Origin: Pigmentiphaga sp. NML080357
Lineage (GTDB): Bacteria > Pseudomonadota > Gammaproteobacteria > Burkholderiales > Burkholderiaceae_B
NCBI RefSeq assembly: GCF_002188465.1
Contig: NZ_NINW01000048.1
Span: 62,001 to 126,000 of the forward strand
DNA length: 64,000 nt
Direction: 5' to 3'
A program made the position numbers and the translations under genes. The notes below the pieces were generated by a model that did not search any database, was not told where the DNA came from, and saw only the letters and a program-made list of their open reading frames with translations. Below, in pieces: positions 22,108-32,529 of this stretch; the first letter of the stretch is position 1; the number at the start of each line of letters is the position of its first letter.

Positions 22108-23406
22108 ATGGCGGGTTCCTATTTTCCGGCCTGGCGCGAGCAGGCCGGCAGCTTGCAGCAGGGGCGGGTCATCGCGCCCGACGAACGACTGCCCTGGCCG
22201 CCGATGCTGGCCATGGGCGTGCAGCACGTGGTCGCCATGTTCGGGTCCACGGTGCTTGCTCCTCTCCTGATGGGCTTCGATCCGAACCTGGCGATTTTCA
22301 TGTCGGGCATCGGCACGCTGCTCTTTTTCCTGGTGGTGGGAGGCAGGGTGCCGAGCTACCTGGGTTCGAGCTTCGCCTTCATCGGCCTCGTCATCGCCGT
22401 GACCGGATACGGCGGATCCGGCCTGAACGGCAATATTGCCGTGGCGCTGGGCGGCATCATCGCCTGCGGCGTGCTCTACGCCCTGATCGGGCTGGTGGTG
22501 ATGGCGGCGGGAACGGGGTGGATCGAGCGGCTCATGCCGCCGGTGGTCACGGGCGCCGTGGTGGCCGTGATCGGCCTGAACCTGGCGCCGATCGCGGTCA
22601 AGGGCGTCTCGGCCAATGGCTTCGACGGGTGGATGGCCCTGGCGACCGTGCTGTGCGTGGGCGGTGTTGCGGTGTTTACGCGTGGCATGTTGCAGCGCCT
22701 CTTGATCCTGGTCGGCCTGCTGCTTGCCTACGCGGTGTATGCCGTACTGACCAACGGCATGGGCCTGGGCAAGCCCATCGACTTCGCGCCGGTCGCGCAG
22801 GCCGCGTGGTTCGGGCTGCCCAGCTTCACGGCGCCCGTCTTCAAGCTGGATGCGATGGTGCTGATCGCCCCGGTGGCGGTGATCCTGGTGGCCGAGAACC
22901 TTGGCCACATCAAGGCGGTAAGCGCCATGACCGGCTACAACCTCGACCGCTACGTCGGCCGCGCCTTCGTCGGAGACGGGCTGGCCACCATGCTGTCGGG
23001 CAGCGTCGGCGGAACCGGGCTGACCACCTATGCCGAGAACATCGGCGTCATGGCGGTCACCCGCATCTATTCGACGCTGGTGTTCGTCATTGCCGCGCTG
23101 ATCGCCATCCTGCTGGGCTTTTCACCGAAATTCGGCGCGGTCATCCTGACCATCCCGGCGGCGGTGCTGGGTGGCGTGTCGATCGTGGTGTTCGGGTTGA
23201 TCGCGATAGCGGGGGCCCGCATCTGGGTCGAAAACCGGGTCGATTTCTCCGACAATCGCAACCTGATCGTGGCCGCGGTCACGCTGGTCCTGGGCGCGGG
23301 CGACTTCACGCTGCATTTCGGCGGCTTCGCGCTGGGCGGGATAGGTACCGCCACTTTCGGCGCCATCCTGCTCAACGCCTTGCTGGCGGGACGCGGCAAG
23401 GACTGA
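22108..23406 (+). CDS. rutG: NCS2-family uracil/pyrimidine permease, RutG-like
   Basis: This is a 432-residue inner-membrane nucleobase:cation symporter of the NCS2 family with about 14 membrane segments. Signature stretches are QHVVAMFGSTVLAPLLMGFDPN, GGRVPSYLGSSFAFIG, LIAPVAVILVAENLGHIKAV (with the substrate-site E) and GGTGLTTYAENIGVMAVT (each quoted in part). From memory these match RutG/UraA more closely than xanthine carriers. The start at 22108 is preferred over the ATG at 22090 because GAGGGAG (22094-22100) lies seven bases before it. No rut catabolic genes are nearby, so uracil uptake for salvage is the safer reading. Confidence 0.85.
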   Translation: MAGSYFPAWREQAGSLQQGRVIAPDERLPWPPMLAMGVQHVVAMFGSTVLAPLLMGFDPNLAIFMSGIGTLLFFLVVGGRVPSYLGSSFAFIGLVIAVTGYGGSGLNGNIAVALGGIIACGVLYALIGLVVMAAGTGWIERLMPPVVTGAVVAVIGLNLAPIAVKGVSANGFDGWMALATVLCVGGVAVFTRGMLQRLLILVGLLLAYAVYAVLTNGMGLGKPIDFAPVAQAAWFGLPSFTAPVFKLDAMVLIAPVAVILVAENLGHIKAVSAMTGYNLDRYVGRAFVGDGLATMLSGSVGGTGLTTYAENIGVMAVTRIYSTLVFVIAALIAILLGFSPKFGAVILTIPAAVLGGVSIVVFGLIAIAGARIWVENRVDFSDNRNLIVAAVTLVLGAGDFTLHFGGFALGGIGTATFGAILLNALLAGRGKD

Positions 23407-23413
23407 GGCAGGC

Positions 23414-23440
23414 GGCCGGCTGGCGCCTTGCCAGCCGGCC
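23414..23440. terminator. Bidirectional hairpin between convergent genes
   Basis: GGCCGGCTGGC at 23414-23424 and GCCAGCCGGCC at 23430-23440 form a perfect 11-bp stem with a five-base loop, between the stops of the permease (23406) and the small secreted protein (23447). There is no long T tract on either side. The position between convergent genes supports a transcription barrier. Confidence 0.6.
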
Positions 23441-23446
23441 GGCGCG

Positions 23447-23788
23447 TCACGATGCCGGCAGCCGGGCCTCCCAACGGCCTCCCTGCTGATAGAACTCGTA
23501 GCGGTGCTTGCCCTCGCGCCGGTTGCCCTTCACATCGGCGCTGGTGGTGACATCGCAGGTCACGCTCTGGCTTGCGGGCGTGCAGTTGTCCAGGGACTTG
23601 ACCTCTAGCGAGCGCGCCATGTTGGTGGCGGCCGGGCCATCGAACCCCTGTTGGTTGTTCATCGACTGGATTTCCCGATGCATCGCGTTCTGCAAGGCCT
23701 GGGTGGCCTGTTCCCGCGTGGGGGCCTGCTGGGCGTATGCGGCGGCGCAACAACCGGCCAGACCGATAGCCAAGACGAGCTTTTTCAT
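23447..23788 (-). CDS. Small secreted protein of unknown function
   Basis: The product has 113 residues. A clear Sec signal peptide (MKKLVLAIGLAGCCAAAYAQQ) with cleavage expected after AYA leaves a mature periplasmic protein of about 93 residues. The remainder is hydrophilic, with two cysteines (SLDNCTPASQSVTCDVTT) spaced for a disulphide and a C-terminal KHRYEFYQQGGRWEARL segment that looks like a beta-hairpin. I do not recognise the family. It lies 103 bp downstream of the gamma-glutamyltransferase on the same strand; the spacing leaves co-transcription open. Confidence 0.75.
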   Translation of the reverse strand: MKKLVLAIGLAGCCAAAYAQQAPTREQATQALQNAMHREIQSMNNQQGFDGPAATNMARSLEVKSLDNCTPASQSVTCDVTTSADVKGNRREGKHRYEFYQQGGRWEARLPAS

Positions 23789-23891
23789 TGCGTACTCCTT
23801 GGTAACGAAAACGCCACGCCTTTCAATCTAGTCGGCTTTGCGCCCCGGCTGTGTAAGGTTTTACGTGGAATCTTGTCGTTTGGTAATCGGG

Positions 23892-25508
23892 CTACCAGGC
23901 CGCCACGGCGCCGTCGCTGCGTGGATCCGCGCCGCCCTCGAGCGTACCGTCCGGATGCCGCAGGATCGCGCCGGCATGTCCCATGGTTTCGTCATACGGA
24001 CGCAGGATCTCCACCTCGTGGCCACGGCCGCGCAGCGCGTCGGCCACCCCTGGCGCGAAGCGCGACTCGAGCTTGAGCGTATCGGAGGTCTGGCCCCAGG
24101 TGCGGCCCAGGAGCCAGCGCGGCGCATCCACCGCCGCCTGGGGATTCATGCCGAATTGCACGATGCGGGTGAATACCGCGCTTTGCGATTGCGGCTGGCC
24201 GTCGCCCCCCATGTTGCCGTAGACCAGCGTGCGGCCGTCGTCTAGATGAGCCATGGCCGGGTTCAGGGTGTGGAAGGGCTTGCGGCCAGGCATGAGCGGG
24301 TTGCGGCTGCCAGGGTCGAGCGAAAAGCTGCACCCCCGGTTCTGCCAGTTGATGCCCGATTCGGCCAGCACCACGCCGCTGCCGAATTCGTGGTAGATGC
24401 TCTGGATGAAGCTGACCGCAACGCCATGCGCGTCGACGGCACCCATCCACACCGTGTCGGCCGGCCCCTTGCCCTTGCCCCAGGGCGCGGCGCGGTCCCT
24501 CGAGATCTTGGCGGCCATTGCATCGAGCCGCCCGGCATCCAGCAGCGATTGCGGATCGACGTCCATGTGCGCGGGGTCGGTGATGTGGGCGTCGCGGATG
24601 CCGAACGCGAGCTTGGTTGCTTCGGTGCAGAGGTGGACGTAGTCGGCGCCCGTGGGGTCGGCTACCGCTTCCAGCAGGCGATCGAGCTGGCCCAGGATCA
24701 GCAGAGACACCAGGCCCTGGGTGGGCGGGGGGACGTTGTAGACCTTGCCGCGGGAGTGTTCCAGTACCAGGGCTTTTTTCCACACTGGCCGGTGCGCGGC
24801 CAGGTCGGACGCTGTCAGGGGGCTGCCCGCCGTGGCCAGGTCGCGCGCCAGGACTTGCGCGAGGTCGCCGCGGTAGAAGTCGTCCAGGCCCGCCCGCGCG
24901 AGCTGCTCCAGCGTGACGGCCAGCCTCGGCTGGCGGAAGAGGGCGCCCGGCGCGGGCGCCTGGCCGTCGACCAGGAACGTTTCGGCAAAGCCGGGGACGG
25001 CCAGCAGGTCCTCCCGCTTGGTCGAAGTGCATGCCGCCTGGCTGGTCGTGACAGGCATGCCGCGCCGCGCATAGTCGATCGCGTCGCCCAGCAGCCGTTG
25101 CAGCGGCAGGCGTCCGCCGAGGTTTTCGCGCGACCAGGCGTAGGCGGCGTCCCAGCCGGAAACGGTGCCGGCGACGGTGTTGGCCGCCAGGCCGCCGCGG
25201 AACGGGATCGCCTCGAGCCCGCGGGTGCGATAGGCGCCGATATCGGCCGCCGCCGCGGCGGCGCCGCAGGCTTCAAGCGCCAGGGGCGGGTGCCCGGGGC
25301 GGCTCACCAGCCAGAAACCGTCGCCGCCCATGCTGTTCATGTGGGGATAGACGACGGCGATGGTGGCGGCGGCCGCGATCATCGCCTCGACCGCGTTGCC
25401 GCCTTCGCGCATGACCGCCAGCGCGCTTTGCGAGGCGAGCGCATGGGGGGCGACTGCCATGGCGCGGCTGCCGCGGACGGGATTGGGAGTGAACGGGGAG
25501 GATGGCAT
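23892..25508 (-). CDS. Gamma-glutamyltransferase-family Ntn hydrolase
   Basis: The 538-residue protein has the GGT fold: an N-terminal SQSALAVMREGGNAVEAMIAAAATI segment (quoted in part), PHMNSMGGDGFWLV, and GGLAANTVAGTVSGWDAAY. The probable autocatalytic cleavage site and nucleophile is the threonine of PADTVWMGAVDAHG (about T352), followed by PLMPGRKPFHTLNPAM and YGNMGGDGQPQSQS. Such enzymes cut gamma-glutamyl or related amide bonds. The N-terminus has no clear signal peptide, unlike classical periplasmic Ggt, so a cytoplasmic acylase-like role is possible. It is divergent from gshA, an intriguing pairing in glutathione metabolism, but a functional link is inference. Confidence 0.85.
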   Translation of the reverse strand: MPSSPFTPNPVRGSRAMAVAPHALASQSALAVMREGGNAVEAMIAAAATIAVVYPHMNSMGGDGFWLVSRPGHPPLALEACGAAAAAADIGAYRTRGLEAIPFRGGLAANTVAGTVSGWDAAYAWSRENLGGRLPLQRLLGDAIDYARRGMPVTTSQAACTSTKREDLLAVPGFAETFLVDGQAPAPGALFRQPRLAVTLEQLARAGLDDFYRGDLAQVLARDLATAGSPLTASDLAAHRPVWKKALVLEHSRGKVYNVPPPTQGLVSLLILGQLDRLLEAVADPTGADYVHLCTEATKLAFGIRDAHITDPAHMDVDPQSLLDAGRLDAMAAKISRDRAAPWGKGKGPADTVWMGAVDAHGVAVSFIQSIYHEFGSGVVLAESGINWQNRGCSFSLDPGSRNPLMPGRKPFHTLNPAMAHLDDGRTLVYGNMGGDGQPQSQSAVFTRIVQFGMNPQAAVDAPRWLLGRTWGQTSDTLKLESRFAPGVADALRGRGHEVEILRPYDETMGHAGAILRHPDGTLEGGADPRSDGAVAAW

Positions 25509-25671
25509 GGGCGCGATCCGGGCGGGTGGAAAGCCCGATTGTGGCCCAGACTCGGCCCGCGGTCATGTCCCTCGCGTAAGGCCGGGGCGCGGCGAGGTAT
25601 GCTGTACGGCGAGCCATGCCGAATTGAACGAGGTCATGTAAGGGAATTCCGGGCCCGGGCGGACCGCCACC

Positions 25672-25677
25672 TATAAT
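25672..25677 (+). promoter_or_regulatory. Consensus -10 box upstream of gshA
   Basis: A perfect TATAAT lies at 25672-25677, about 100 bp before the gshA start, inside the 268-bp region between the divergent GGT and gshA genes. No good -35 hexamer is visible at the right distance. The remainder of this region shows nothing else I can name. Confidence 0.35.
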
Positions 25678-25776
25678 GTGCCGCCTTGCGGCGTAGGCGC
25701 GTGGGCCGCAATTGGGATATAAACACGCCCATACCGGCGCGCGCCGTAGCGCCGCCGCGCGAATTCAAGGATATCC

Positions 25777-27363
25777 GTGAGTGATCTGTTAGACAGCCGC
25801 CTGGCGTTGCTCGACCAGCCCGCGCACCGCGCGGTGCTGGCGCGCCGACTGCATGGCATAGAAAAAGAAAGCCTGCGGGTCGACGCCGAAGGGCATCTGG
25901 CGATGACGCCGCATCCCGCCGGCCTCGGTGCCGCCCTGACGCATTCCAGCATCACCACCGATTACTCCGAAGCCTTGATCGAGCTGATCACGGCTACTCA
26001 TGCCGGCCATGAATCGCTGCTCGGCGAGCTGCGGGACATCCACCGTTTCGTCTACAGCGAGCTCGATCGCGAAATGCTGTGGAACCAGTCCATGCCCTGT
26101 GGGCTGCCGCCCGAAAAGGACATACCGATCGCATGGTTCGGATCGTCCAACATCGGCATGCTCAAGCACGTGTATCGGCGCGGCCTGGCCTATCGCTATG
26201 GCAAGGCCATGCAGTGCATCGCCGGCATTCACTACAACTTCTCGTTCGCCGAGGACTTCTGGCCGCTGCTGGCCGATCCCGGCGAGCCGGCGGGCATGTC
26301 CTCCAAGGACCGGCAGTCGGCCAAGTACGTGGCGCTGATCCGCAACTTCAACCGCTACAGCTGGCTGCTGATGTATCTGTTCGGCGCGTCGCCCGCGCTA
26401 TCGGTGGATTTCCTCCAGGGGCGCGCGCACCAGCTCGAACGCCTGGACGACAGCACGCTATACCTGCCGTACGCCACCAGCCTGCGCATGAGCGACCTGG
26501 GGTACCAGAACAAGGCGCAGGCCGGGCTCAAGCCGTGCTACAACGATTTGTCGACCTATGTGGCGCGTCTGTACGAGGCGGTCAGCACGCCGTGGCCGGA
26601 GTACGAGAAGATCGGCACCGTGCGCGACGGGCAGTGGGTGCAGCTCAACACCAACATCCTGCAGATCGAGAACGAATACTATTCGAGCATCCGGCCCAAG
26701 CGCGTGGCCCGCAGCGGCGAGCGGCCGTTGCGGGCGCTTGCCGAGCGGGGCGTGCAGTATGTCGAAGTGCGCTGCATGGACATCGACCCCTTCCAGCCGG
26801 TGGGCATAGACGAGACCACCAGCCGCTTCCTCGACGCGTTCCTGCTGTATTGCACCCTGGAAGACAGTCCGCTGTTCGCCGAGGGCGGGCATTGCTCGCG
26901 CAGCGCCGACAATTTCCTCACCGTGGTCAAGCGCGGACGCCAGCCCGGATTGACGTTGAATCGCGACGGCAATGCAATCCCCTTGCGCGCGTGGGCGGAG
27001 GAATTGCTCGATCGTATCGCCGACTGCGCGGGGCTGCTCGACCGCGTCCACGGCGAGACCGGCTATTCGGCGTCGATTGCGCCGCAGCGGGCCAAGGTCG
27101 AGGCGCCGGAGCTCACGCCGTCGGCACGCGTGCTGGAATCCTTGCGTACGAGCGGGATGACGTTCCAGGCCTTCATGCTCGACCTGAGCCGCCGCCATGC
27201 CGAGCATTTCCGCAGCCAGCCCTGCGCCGGCGAGCAACTCGCCCGGTTCCGGCGCCTGGCCGCCGAGTCGCTGGCCGAGCAGCGCGAGCTGGAACGGATG
27301 CAGACGGGCGACTTCGGGGAGTTCGTGGCTGCCTACCAGGCAGGTCTCCTGGGGCGCCAATAG
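25777..27363 (+). CDS. gshA: Glutamate-cysteine ligase GshA (type 1)
   Basis: GshA joins L-glutamate and L-cysteine with ATP, the first and limiting step of glutathione synthesis. The 528-residue product is close to the E. coli-type enzyme (518). Family stretches are [13 protein letters not shown] near residue 28, [17 protein letters not shown] (Mg/ATP site acids), [19 protein letters not shown], and [14 protein letters not shown]. The start is a GTG with AAGGA seven bases upstream. The gene is followed by an antiporter 31 bp downstream and may be co-transcribed with it. Confidence 0.96.
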   Translation: MSDLLDSRLALLDQPAHRAVLARRLHGIEKESLRVDAEGHLAMTPHPAGLGAALTHSSITTDYSEALIELITATHAGHESLLGELRDIHRFVYSELDREMLWNQSMPCGLPPEKDIPIAWFGSSNIGMLKHVYRRGLAYRYGKAMQCIAGIHYNFSFAEDFWPLLADPGEPAGMSSKDRQSAKYVALIRNFNRYSWLLMYLFGASPALSVDFLQGRAHQLERLDDSTLYLPYATSLRMSDLGYQNKAQAGLKPCYNDLSTYVARLYEAVSTPWPEYEKIGTVRDGQWVQLNTNILQIENEYYSSIRPKRVARSGERPLRALAERGVQYVEVRCMDIDPFQPVGIDETTSRFLDAFLLYCTLEDSPLFAEGGHCSRSADNFLTVVKRGRQPGLTLNRDGNAIPLRAWAEELLDRIADCAGLLDRVHGETGYSASIAPQRAKVEAPELTPSARVLESLRTSGMTFQAFMLDLSRRHAEHFRSQPCAGEQLARFRRLAAESLAEQRELERMQTGDFGEFVAAYQAGLLGRQ

Positions 27364-27394
27364 GCGCCAGGAAGAGGCCGAGGCGCGGAAGCCC

Positions 27395-29056
27395 ATGCAA
27401 ATCGTCTTCACCGTACTCGTCCTGCTGCTGGCCGTGGCGATGTCGGGGGTGCTGTCCAGGCTTTCGCCGGTCCGGCTGCCGCTGCCCCTGTTCCAGATCG
27501 CGATCGGCGCGCTGCTTGCGGCACCGGCCTTCGGCCTGAAGGTGAGGTTCGATCCCGAGCTGTTCCTGCTGCTCTTCATTCCGCCCTTGCTCTTCGTGGA
27601 CGGCTGGCGGATCCCCAAGCGCCAGCTGTATCAGCTGCGCGGCCCGATCCTGGCGCTTGCCCTGGGACTGGTGCTCTTTACAGTGGTCGGCGTGGGGTAT
27701 TTCATCCACTGGCTGATCCCCGCCATTTCCCTGCCGGTGGCGTTCGCCCTGGGCGCGGTGCTGTCGCCGACCGACGCGGTGGCGGTATCGGCCATCGTCG
27801 GCAAGAACCGCTTGCCGCCCAAATTGCAGCATGTGCTGGAAGGCGAGAGCCTGATGAATGACGCATCGGGCCTGGTGGCGTTCAAGTTCGCCATCGCCGC
27901 GGTGCTTACCGGGTCGTTCTCGCTGTGGCAGGCGAGCCTGAGCTTCGTCATCATCGCCGTCGGCGGGCTGGCGGTGGGCGCGGCCCTGGCCTGGGTGCTG
28001 AGCCTGGGGCGCAAGCTGGTGGCGCAATGGACCGACGACGAACCCGCCATCCAGGTCGTCCTGTTGCTGTTGACGCCATTTGCGGCCTACCTCGTGGCCG
28101 AGCATTTCGGGGTCTCGGGCATCCTCTCGGCCGTGGCCGCGGGCATCGCCATGACCTACACCGATTCGGGGCAGGGATCCTCGGCCATGCGCCTGCAGAG
28201 CAACAGCGTGTGGTCCATGCTCGAGTTCGTATTCAATGGCATGACCTTCATCCTGCTGGGGCTGCAGTTGCCCAGCGTGGTCGGCCTTGCGCAGGTCGAT
28301 GCGCAGGCGGCCGGCAACGTCCCGGTGTGGCACCTGTTCGTCTACGTGGCGGCGATCACGCTGGTGCTGATCGCCTTGCGCTTCCTGTGGGTCTGGGTGA
28401 CCTACCATCTGAAGAGCTTCCGGATGCTGCTGCAAGGGTCGCCCGTGCGCCCCGTCAATGCCTGGGTGCTGCTGGTGACCTCGCTGTCCGGGGTGCGCGG
28501 CTCGATCACGATGGCCGGCGTGCTGACCGTACCGCTGGAAATCTCGGCCGGCACGCCGTTTCCCGGCCGCGACCTGCTGATCTTCCTCGCCACGGGCGTC
28601 ATCCTTTGTTCGCTCTTGGTGGGGAGCACGCTGCTTCCCCTGGTACTGCCCAAGGTTCCTACGCCTGCCGAGACCATGAAAGACAAAGAAGAGCGCGCGG
28701 CGCGGCTGCGGCTGGCGCACGCGGCGCTCGACGGCCTGGAACAGGCGCAGATGCGGATGCGCCAGGGGCTGAACGAGGAATCCCTGGCCGTACTGGCCGA
28801 AGTCGGCGCCGACCTGGCGAAGGTCTATCGCAATCGCATCGATGCCGAGAGCGATACGACCGAAATTGCCGCGCGAGCCAACCTGCATCGCAACTTCGAG
28901 CGCGACCTGCGCATGGCGGCCATCTATGCGCAACGCACCGAGCTGCATCGGCTGCGCGACGCCCACCTGATCGACGACGACGTGTTCACGGTATTGCTGC
29001 GCGACGTGGATCTGGCCGAGAGCTGGCTGGCGGGGCCGCTGGTCAGCAAGCATTGA
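27395..29056 (+). CDS. Na+/H+ antiporter, CPA1 family
   Basis: The 553-residue inner-membrane protein has about 12 membrane segments and a soluble C-terminal tail of roughly 130 residues rich in charged helices. The ion-binding helices are ALGAVLSPTDAVAVSAIVG and LEGESLMNDASGLVAFK, the characteristic paired acidic motifs of CPA1 exchangers, and SLSGVRGSITMAGVLTVPL supplies the conserved arginine helix. It should exchange cytoplasmic sodium or potassium for external protons. The start is the first ATG after a short gap from gshA; the open frame extends upstream through gshA but is not similar to the family there. Confidence 0.9.
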   Translation: MQIVFTVLVLLLAVAMSGVLSRLSPVRLPLPLFQIAIGALLAAPAFGLKVRFDPELFLLLFIPPLLFVDGWRIPKRQLYQLRGPILALALGLVLFTVVGVGYFIHWLIPAISLPVAFALGAVLSPTDAVAVSAIVGKNRLPPKLQHVLEGESLMNDASGLVAFKFAIAAVLTGSFSLWQASLSFVIIAVGGLAVGAALAWVLSLGRKLVAQWTDDEPAIQVVLLLLTPFAAYLVAEHFGVSGILSAVAAGIAMTYTDSGQGSSAMRLQSNSVWSMLEFVFNGMTFILLGLQLPSVVGLAQVDAQAAGNVPVWHLFVYVAAITLVLIALRFLWVWVTYHLKSFRMLLQGSPVRPVNAWVLLVTSLSGVRGSITMAGVLTVPLEISAGTPFPGRDLLIFLATGVILCSLLVGSTLLPLVLPKVPTPAETMKDKEERAARLRLAHAALDGLEQAQMRMRQGLNEESLAVLAEVGADLAKVYRNRIDAESDTTEIAARANLHRNFERDLRMAAIYAQRTELHRLRDAHLIDDDVFTVLLRDVDLAESWLAGPLVSKH

Positions 29057-29238
29057 ACAGGCCCTAGAGGCGGGGCGTGATTCATGTCGGGGTTTTGGTC
29101 CCTAACACGGCCCCGGCGTACCGCGCAAGACCTGCACCGTTAGGCATGCAGATCAATGGATTTCAGTGCGGTCGTTTTGTCGAATTGGATGGAACCTCGC
29201 CGTATCCCATCTGGCGATCGTCGCTCATCACCGCCGTA

Positions 29239-29484
29239 GTCCTTGGCCGGTGTGGTGGGGCGGCCCGCTCTCGGGGCGCATTCGGAGCCGCCGGAGTTGG
29301 CGCGGTCGGCGGGGAAGCAAGGGCGTGCATGTCTGAGCGCGGCAGTAGGGACAGTCCGGGGGACTGTCCCCGCGCGAGTTCACGCCCGCCCCGCCGACCG
29401 CGCCAACTCCGGGAAGTCCCGGCAAAGCCGGGGCCGGCTTCGCTGCGCCCCGATAGGGGGCGCCCCGCCACACCGGCCAAGGAC
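29239..29484. repeat. 246-bp nested inverted repeat
   Basis: Three tiers of arms share a common centre. The outer arms are at 29239-29262 and 29461-29484 (24 bp, one mismatch). Perfect 24-bp inner arms are at 29291-29314 and 29389-29412, and a 10-bp central hairpin GGGACAGTCC/GGACTGTCCC is at 29348-29370. It fills most of the 464-bp space between the convergent antiporter and cardiolipin synthase genes; 29057-29238 holds nothing I recognise. No open frame for a transposase is present, so it is either a non-autonomous repeat element or a large transcription-blocking structure. Confidence 0.85.
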
Positions 29485-29520
29485 GGATCAAGAACTCAAC
29501 TCTCCAGCAATTGACCCCCC

Positions 29521-30960
29521 CTAGAGCATGGGCGAAAACAGCCGTGCGAAGGAATCGAACAGCCGGCGGGGGAAGGGGGTTTCCCGGTCCTTGGCGACGC
29601 GCGCTGCCTGGCGCAAGTCCAGCTCGAACTGGCGGCCCAGCTGGCGCGCCATGGTTTCGCCATAGACCAGGGCCATGACCTCGAAGTTCAGCTCGAAGCT
29701 GCGGTTGTCGAAATTGGCGGTGCCGATGAACGAATAAGTGTCGTCGACCAGGAGTGTCTTGGAGTGCAGCATCCTGTCCTGGTATTCCCAGACCTTGACG
29801 CCGGCCTCGAGCAATTCGTCGAAATAAGAGCGCGAGGCCGCCGTCACCACCAGCGAGTCGCTGCGGCGCGGGACCAGCAGGCGAACGTCCACGCCTTTCT
29901 GGGCGGCGCTGGTCAGGCTCATCAGGGCCGGTTCGCTAGGGACGAAATAGGCCGTGGTCAGCCACACCCGCTCGGTGGCCGCATGGATGGCCGCGACTTG
30001 CATGCGGTGGATCGCCTGGCGGGGGTCGTCGGGGCCCGACGTCAATATCTGCACATGATGCTCGCCAGGCGGCATCTCGGGCAGCAGCGCGTCCAACTCC
30101 CGGTCGTCGGTGCGCTGCTTGGTGGCGTAGGCCCAATCCTCCAGGAACACCATCTGCAGCCAGCGCACGGCGCCGCCTTCGATGCGCAAGTGCACGTCGT
30201 GATAGGCGTCCGGTCGCGTGCGCTCGTCCTCGTCGTCGGTGACGTTCAGGCCGCCCGTGAAGCCCAGCTTGCCGTCGCAGATCAGTATCTTGCGGTGGTT
30301 TCGATAGTTGGTGACCGGCCGCCAGCGCCGGCCGATCCGCACATTGTGGAAAAAACCGACCTGCGCGCCCGCCTCGCGCAGCGGCGCGAGGAAGCGCCGG
30401 CCCAGCCGGTCCGATCCCAGCGCATCCACCAGCAGCCGCACGGCCACGCCCTGGCGCGCCTTTTCGGCCAGGAGGTCGCGGATGGCGGTGCCGATGCGGT
30501 CGGGATCGAAAATGTAGAACTCGACGTGGATGTGCTCGCGCGCGGCGCAGATCGCTTCCACGAAAGCGTCGTAGGTCTGCGCGCCGCCCACCAGGAGGCG
30601 CACGTCGGTAGCCGAGGAAAGCGGAATGTCGCAGGCGGTTCGCCCCAGCGCCGCCATGCGCGCCACCGTCGGGGGGATTTGGTGCTCGTGTTCGCGCAGC
30701 AGTGCGCGCTCGGTCTGGCTGGCGATCAGCAGGCGGCTGCGCAGGCGCTTGATGCGGCGGCGCTTCAGGCGCTGGGGCCCGAGGAAGTAGTAGACGATAT
30801 AGCCGACGTAAGGCAGCAGGGCCAGCACCAGGATCCACAGTACGGTGGACAGCGGCGGGCGCCGCTGCAGCACGATCCAGACGGTGACGGTGCCGATATA
30901 GAGCGCCCAGCCCACGGACCAGGCATTGACCAAGTGGTGCTGGAGCTCGGCATTGGCCAT
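29521..30960 (-). CDS. cls: Cardiolipin synthase (phospholipase D family)
   Basis: The enzyme condenses phosphatidylglycerol into cardiolipin at the inner membrane. The 479-residue product has two N-terminal membrane helices (VGWALYIGTVTVWIVL and ILVLALLPYVGYIVYYFLG) and two HxKx4D(x6)G catalytic motifs: NYRNHRKILICDGKLGFTGG and LHSKTLLVDDTYSFIGTANFD. The length fits ClsA (486 in E. coli). It follows ribA by nine bases on the same strand, so uppP-ribA-cls is probably one transcript. Confidence 0.94.
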   Translation of the reverse strand: MANAELQHHLVNAWSVGWALYIGTVTVWIVLQRRPPLSTVLWILVLALLPYVGYIVYYFLGPQRLKRRRIKRLRSRLLIASQTERALLREHEHQIPPTVARMAALGRTACDIPLSSATDVRLLVGGAQTYDAFVEAICAAREHIHVEFYIFDPDRIGTAIRDLLAEKARQGVAVRLLVDALGSDRLGRRFLAPLREAGAQVGFFHNVRIGRRWRPVTNYRNHRKILICDGKLGFTGGLNVTDDEDERTRPDAYHDVHLRIEGGAVRWLQMVFLEDWAYATKQRTDDRELDALLPEMPPGEHHVQILTSGPDDPRQAIHRMQVAAIHAATERVWLTTAYFVPSEPALMSLTSAAQKGVDVRLLVPRRSDSLVVTAASRSYFDELLEAGVKVWEYQDRMLHSKTLLVDDTYSFIGTANFDNRSFELNFEVMALVYGETMARQLGRQFELDLRQAARVAKDRETPFPRRLFDSFARLFSPML

Positions 30961-30969
30961 CGCGCGCGC

Positions 30970-31557
<588 letters not shown>

Positions 31558-31568
31558 GGTTGTTCCGA

Positions 31569-32381
31569 TCAGACCAGCATCCAGACGACGATGACCAGTC
31601 CCAAGGCGATACGATACCAGCCGAATACCCGGTACGAGTGGTTCGCGACGAACCGCATCAAGGCCCGCACCACGAGCAGCGCCGCGACGAACGCCGCCAG
31701 GAAGCCGATGGCGATGGCCGTGACATCGTTGCTGGTGAGGGATTCGTGGTTCTTCCAGGCATCGTAGACCGATGCGGCCAGCATCGTGGGCATGGCAAGG
31801 AAGAACGAGAACTCGGTGGCGGTAGTGCGCTTGAGTCCGGCGGCCATGCCGCCGATGATGGTGGCGCCCGAGCGCGAGGTGCCCGGGATCATCGCGACGC
31901 ATTGCGCCAGGCCCACCATCAGCGCCTGGAACCAGGTGATCTCGCCGATGTTCGGCGTCTTGACTTCCGACTGCGGCTTGCGTTCCACCCACAGGATGAT
32001 GAAGCCGCCGATGATCAGGGTCGTGGCCACCACGCCCGGATTGAAGAGGACGGTCTTGATCTCTTTCAGGAACGTCACGCCGACGATGGCGGCGGGAAGG
32101 AAGGCGATCAAGATGTTGCGGGCGAACTTCAGCGAGAACTTGTCGCCGGTGAGTATGCCGCCCAGGATGTGCGCGACCTTTTCGCGGAAGATCCAGATGA
32201 CCGCCAGGATGGCGCCGAATTGGATGACGACCTCGAATACCTTGGCATCCCCCGAGAAGAACTGGATCCAGTCGCCGACCAGGATCAGGTGCCCCGTGCT
32301 GGAAACGGGCAGGAATTCGGTGAGGCCCTCGATGATGCCGAGGAAGAAAGCTTTGAGCAGGTAAAGCGAGTTTTCGGTCAT
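31569..32381 (-). CDS. uppP: Undecaprenyl-diphosphatase UppP/BacA
   Basis: UppP dephosphorylates undecaprenyl diphosphate so that the lipid carrier of peptidoglycan and LPS synthesis can be reused; overproduction gives bacitracin resistance. The 270-residue polytopic protein has the two family motifs: [20 protein letters not shown] near the N-terminus and [20 protein letters not shown] in the middle, which carry the catalytic glutamates, serine and arginine. It is the first gene of a likely uppP-ribA-cls operon. A 148-bp gap separates it from suhB. Confidence 0.96.
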   Translation of the reverse strand: MTENSLYLLKAFFLGIIEGLTEFLPVSSTGHLILVGDWIQFFSGDAKVFEVVIQFGAILAVIWIFREKVAHILGGILTGDKFSLKFARNILIAFLPAAIVGVTFLKEIKTVLFNPGVVATTLIIGGFIILWVERKPQSEVKTPNIGEITWFQALMVGLAQCVAMIPGTSRSGATIIGGMAAGLKRTTATEFSFFLAMPTMLAASVYDAWKNHESLTSNDVTAIAIGFLAAFVAALLVVRALMRFVANHSYRVFGWYRIALGLVIVVWMLV

Positions 32382-32529
32382 GAGTATCGGCGTCCGGGGG
32401 CGGACGGTGTGGACGGGAGCGGCTCGCCGTCGAGCCGACGCGCAGCCGGCGGGAGACGCCGACCCGCGCGGAAGGCGCGCGAAGCCGGTGCCATTGTAGA
32501 GCTAACGGGGAACCATCCCCGGCAGGGGA

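Noticed and set aside
29239-29484. Insertion sequence or transposon
   Set aside because: Inverted arms are present but there is no transposase frame and no visible target-site duplication; it is listed as a repeat only.
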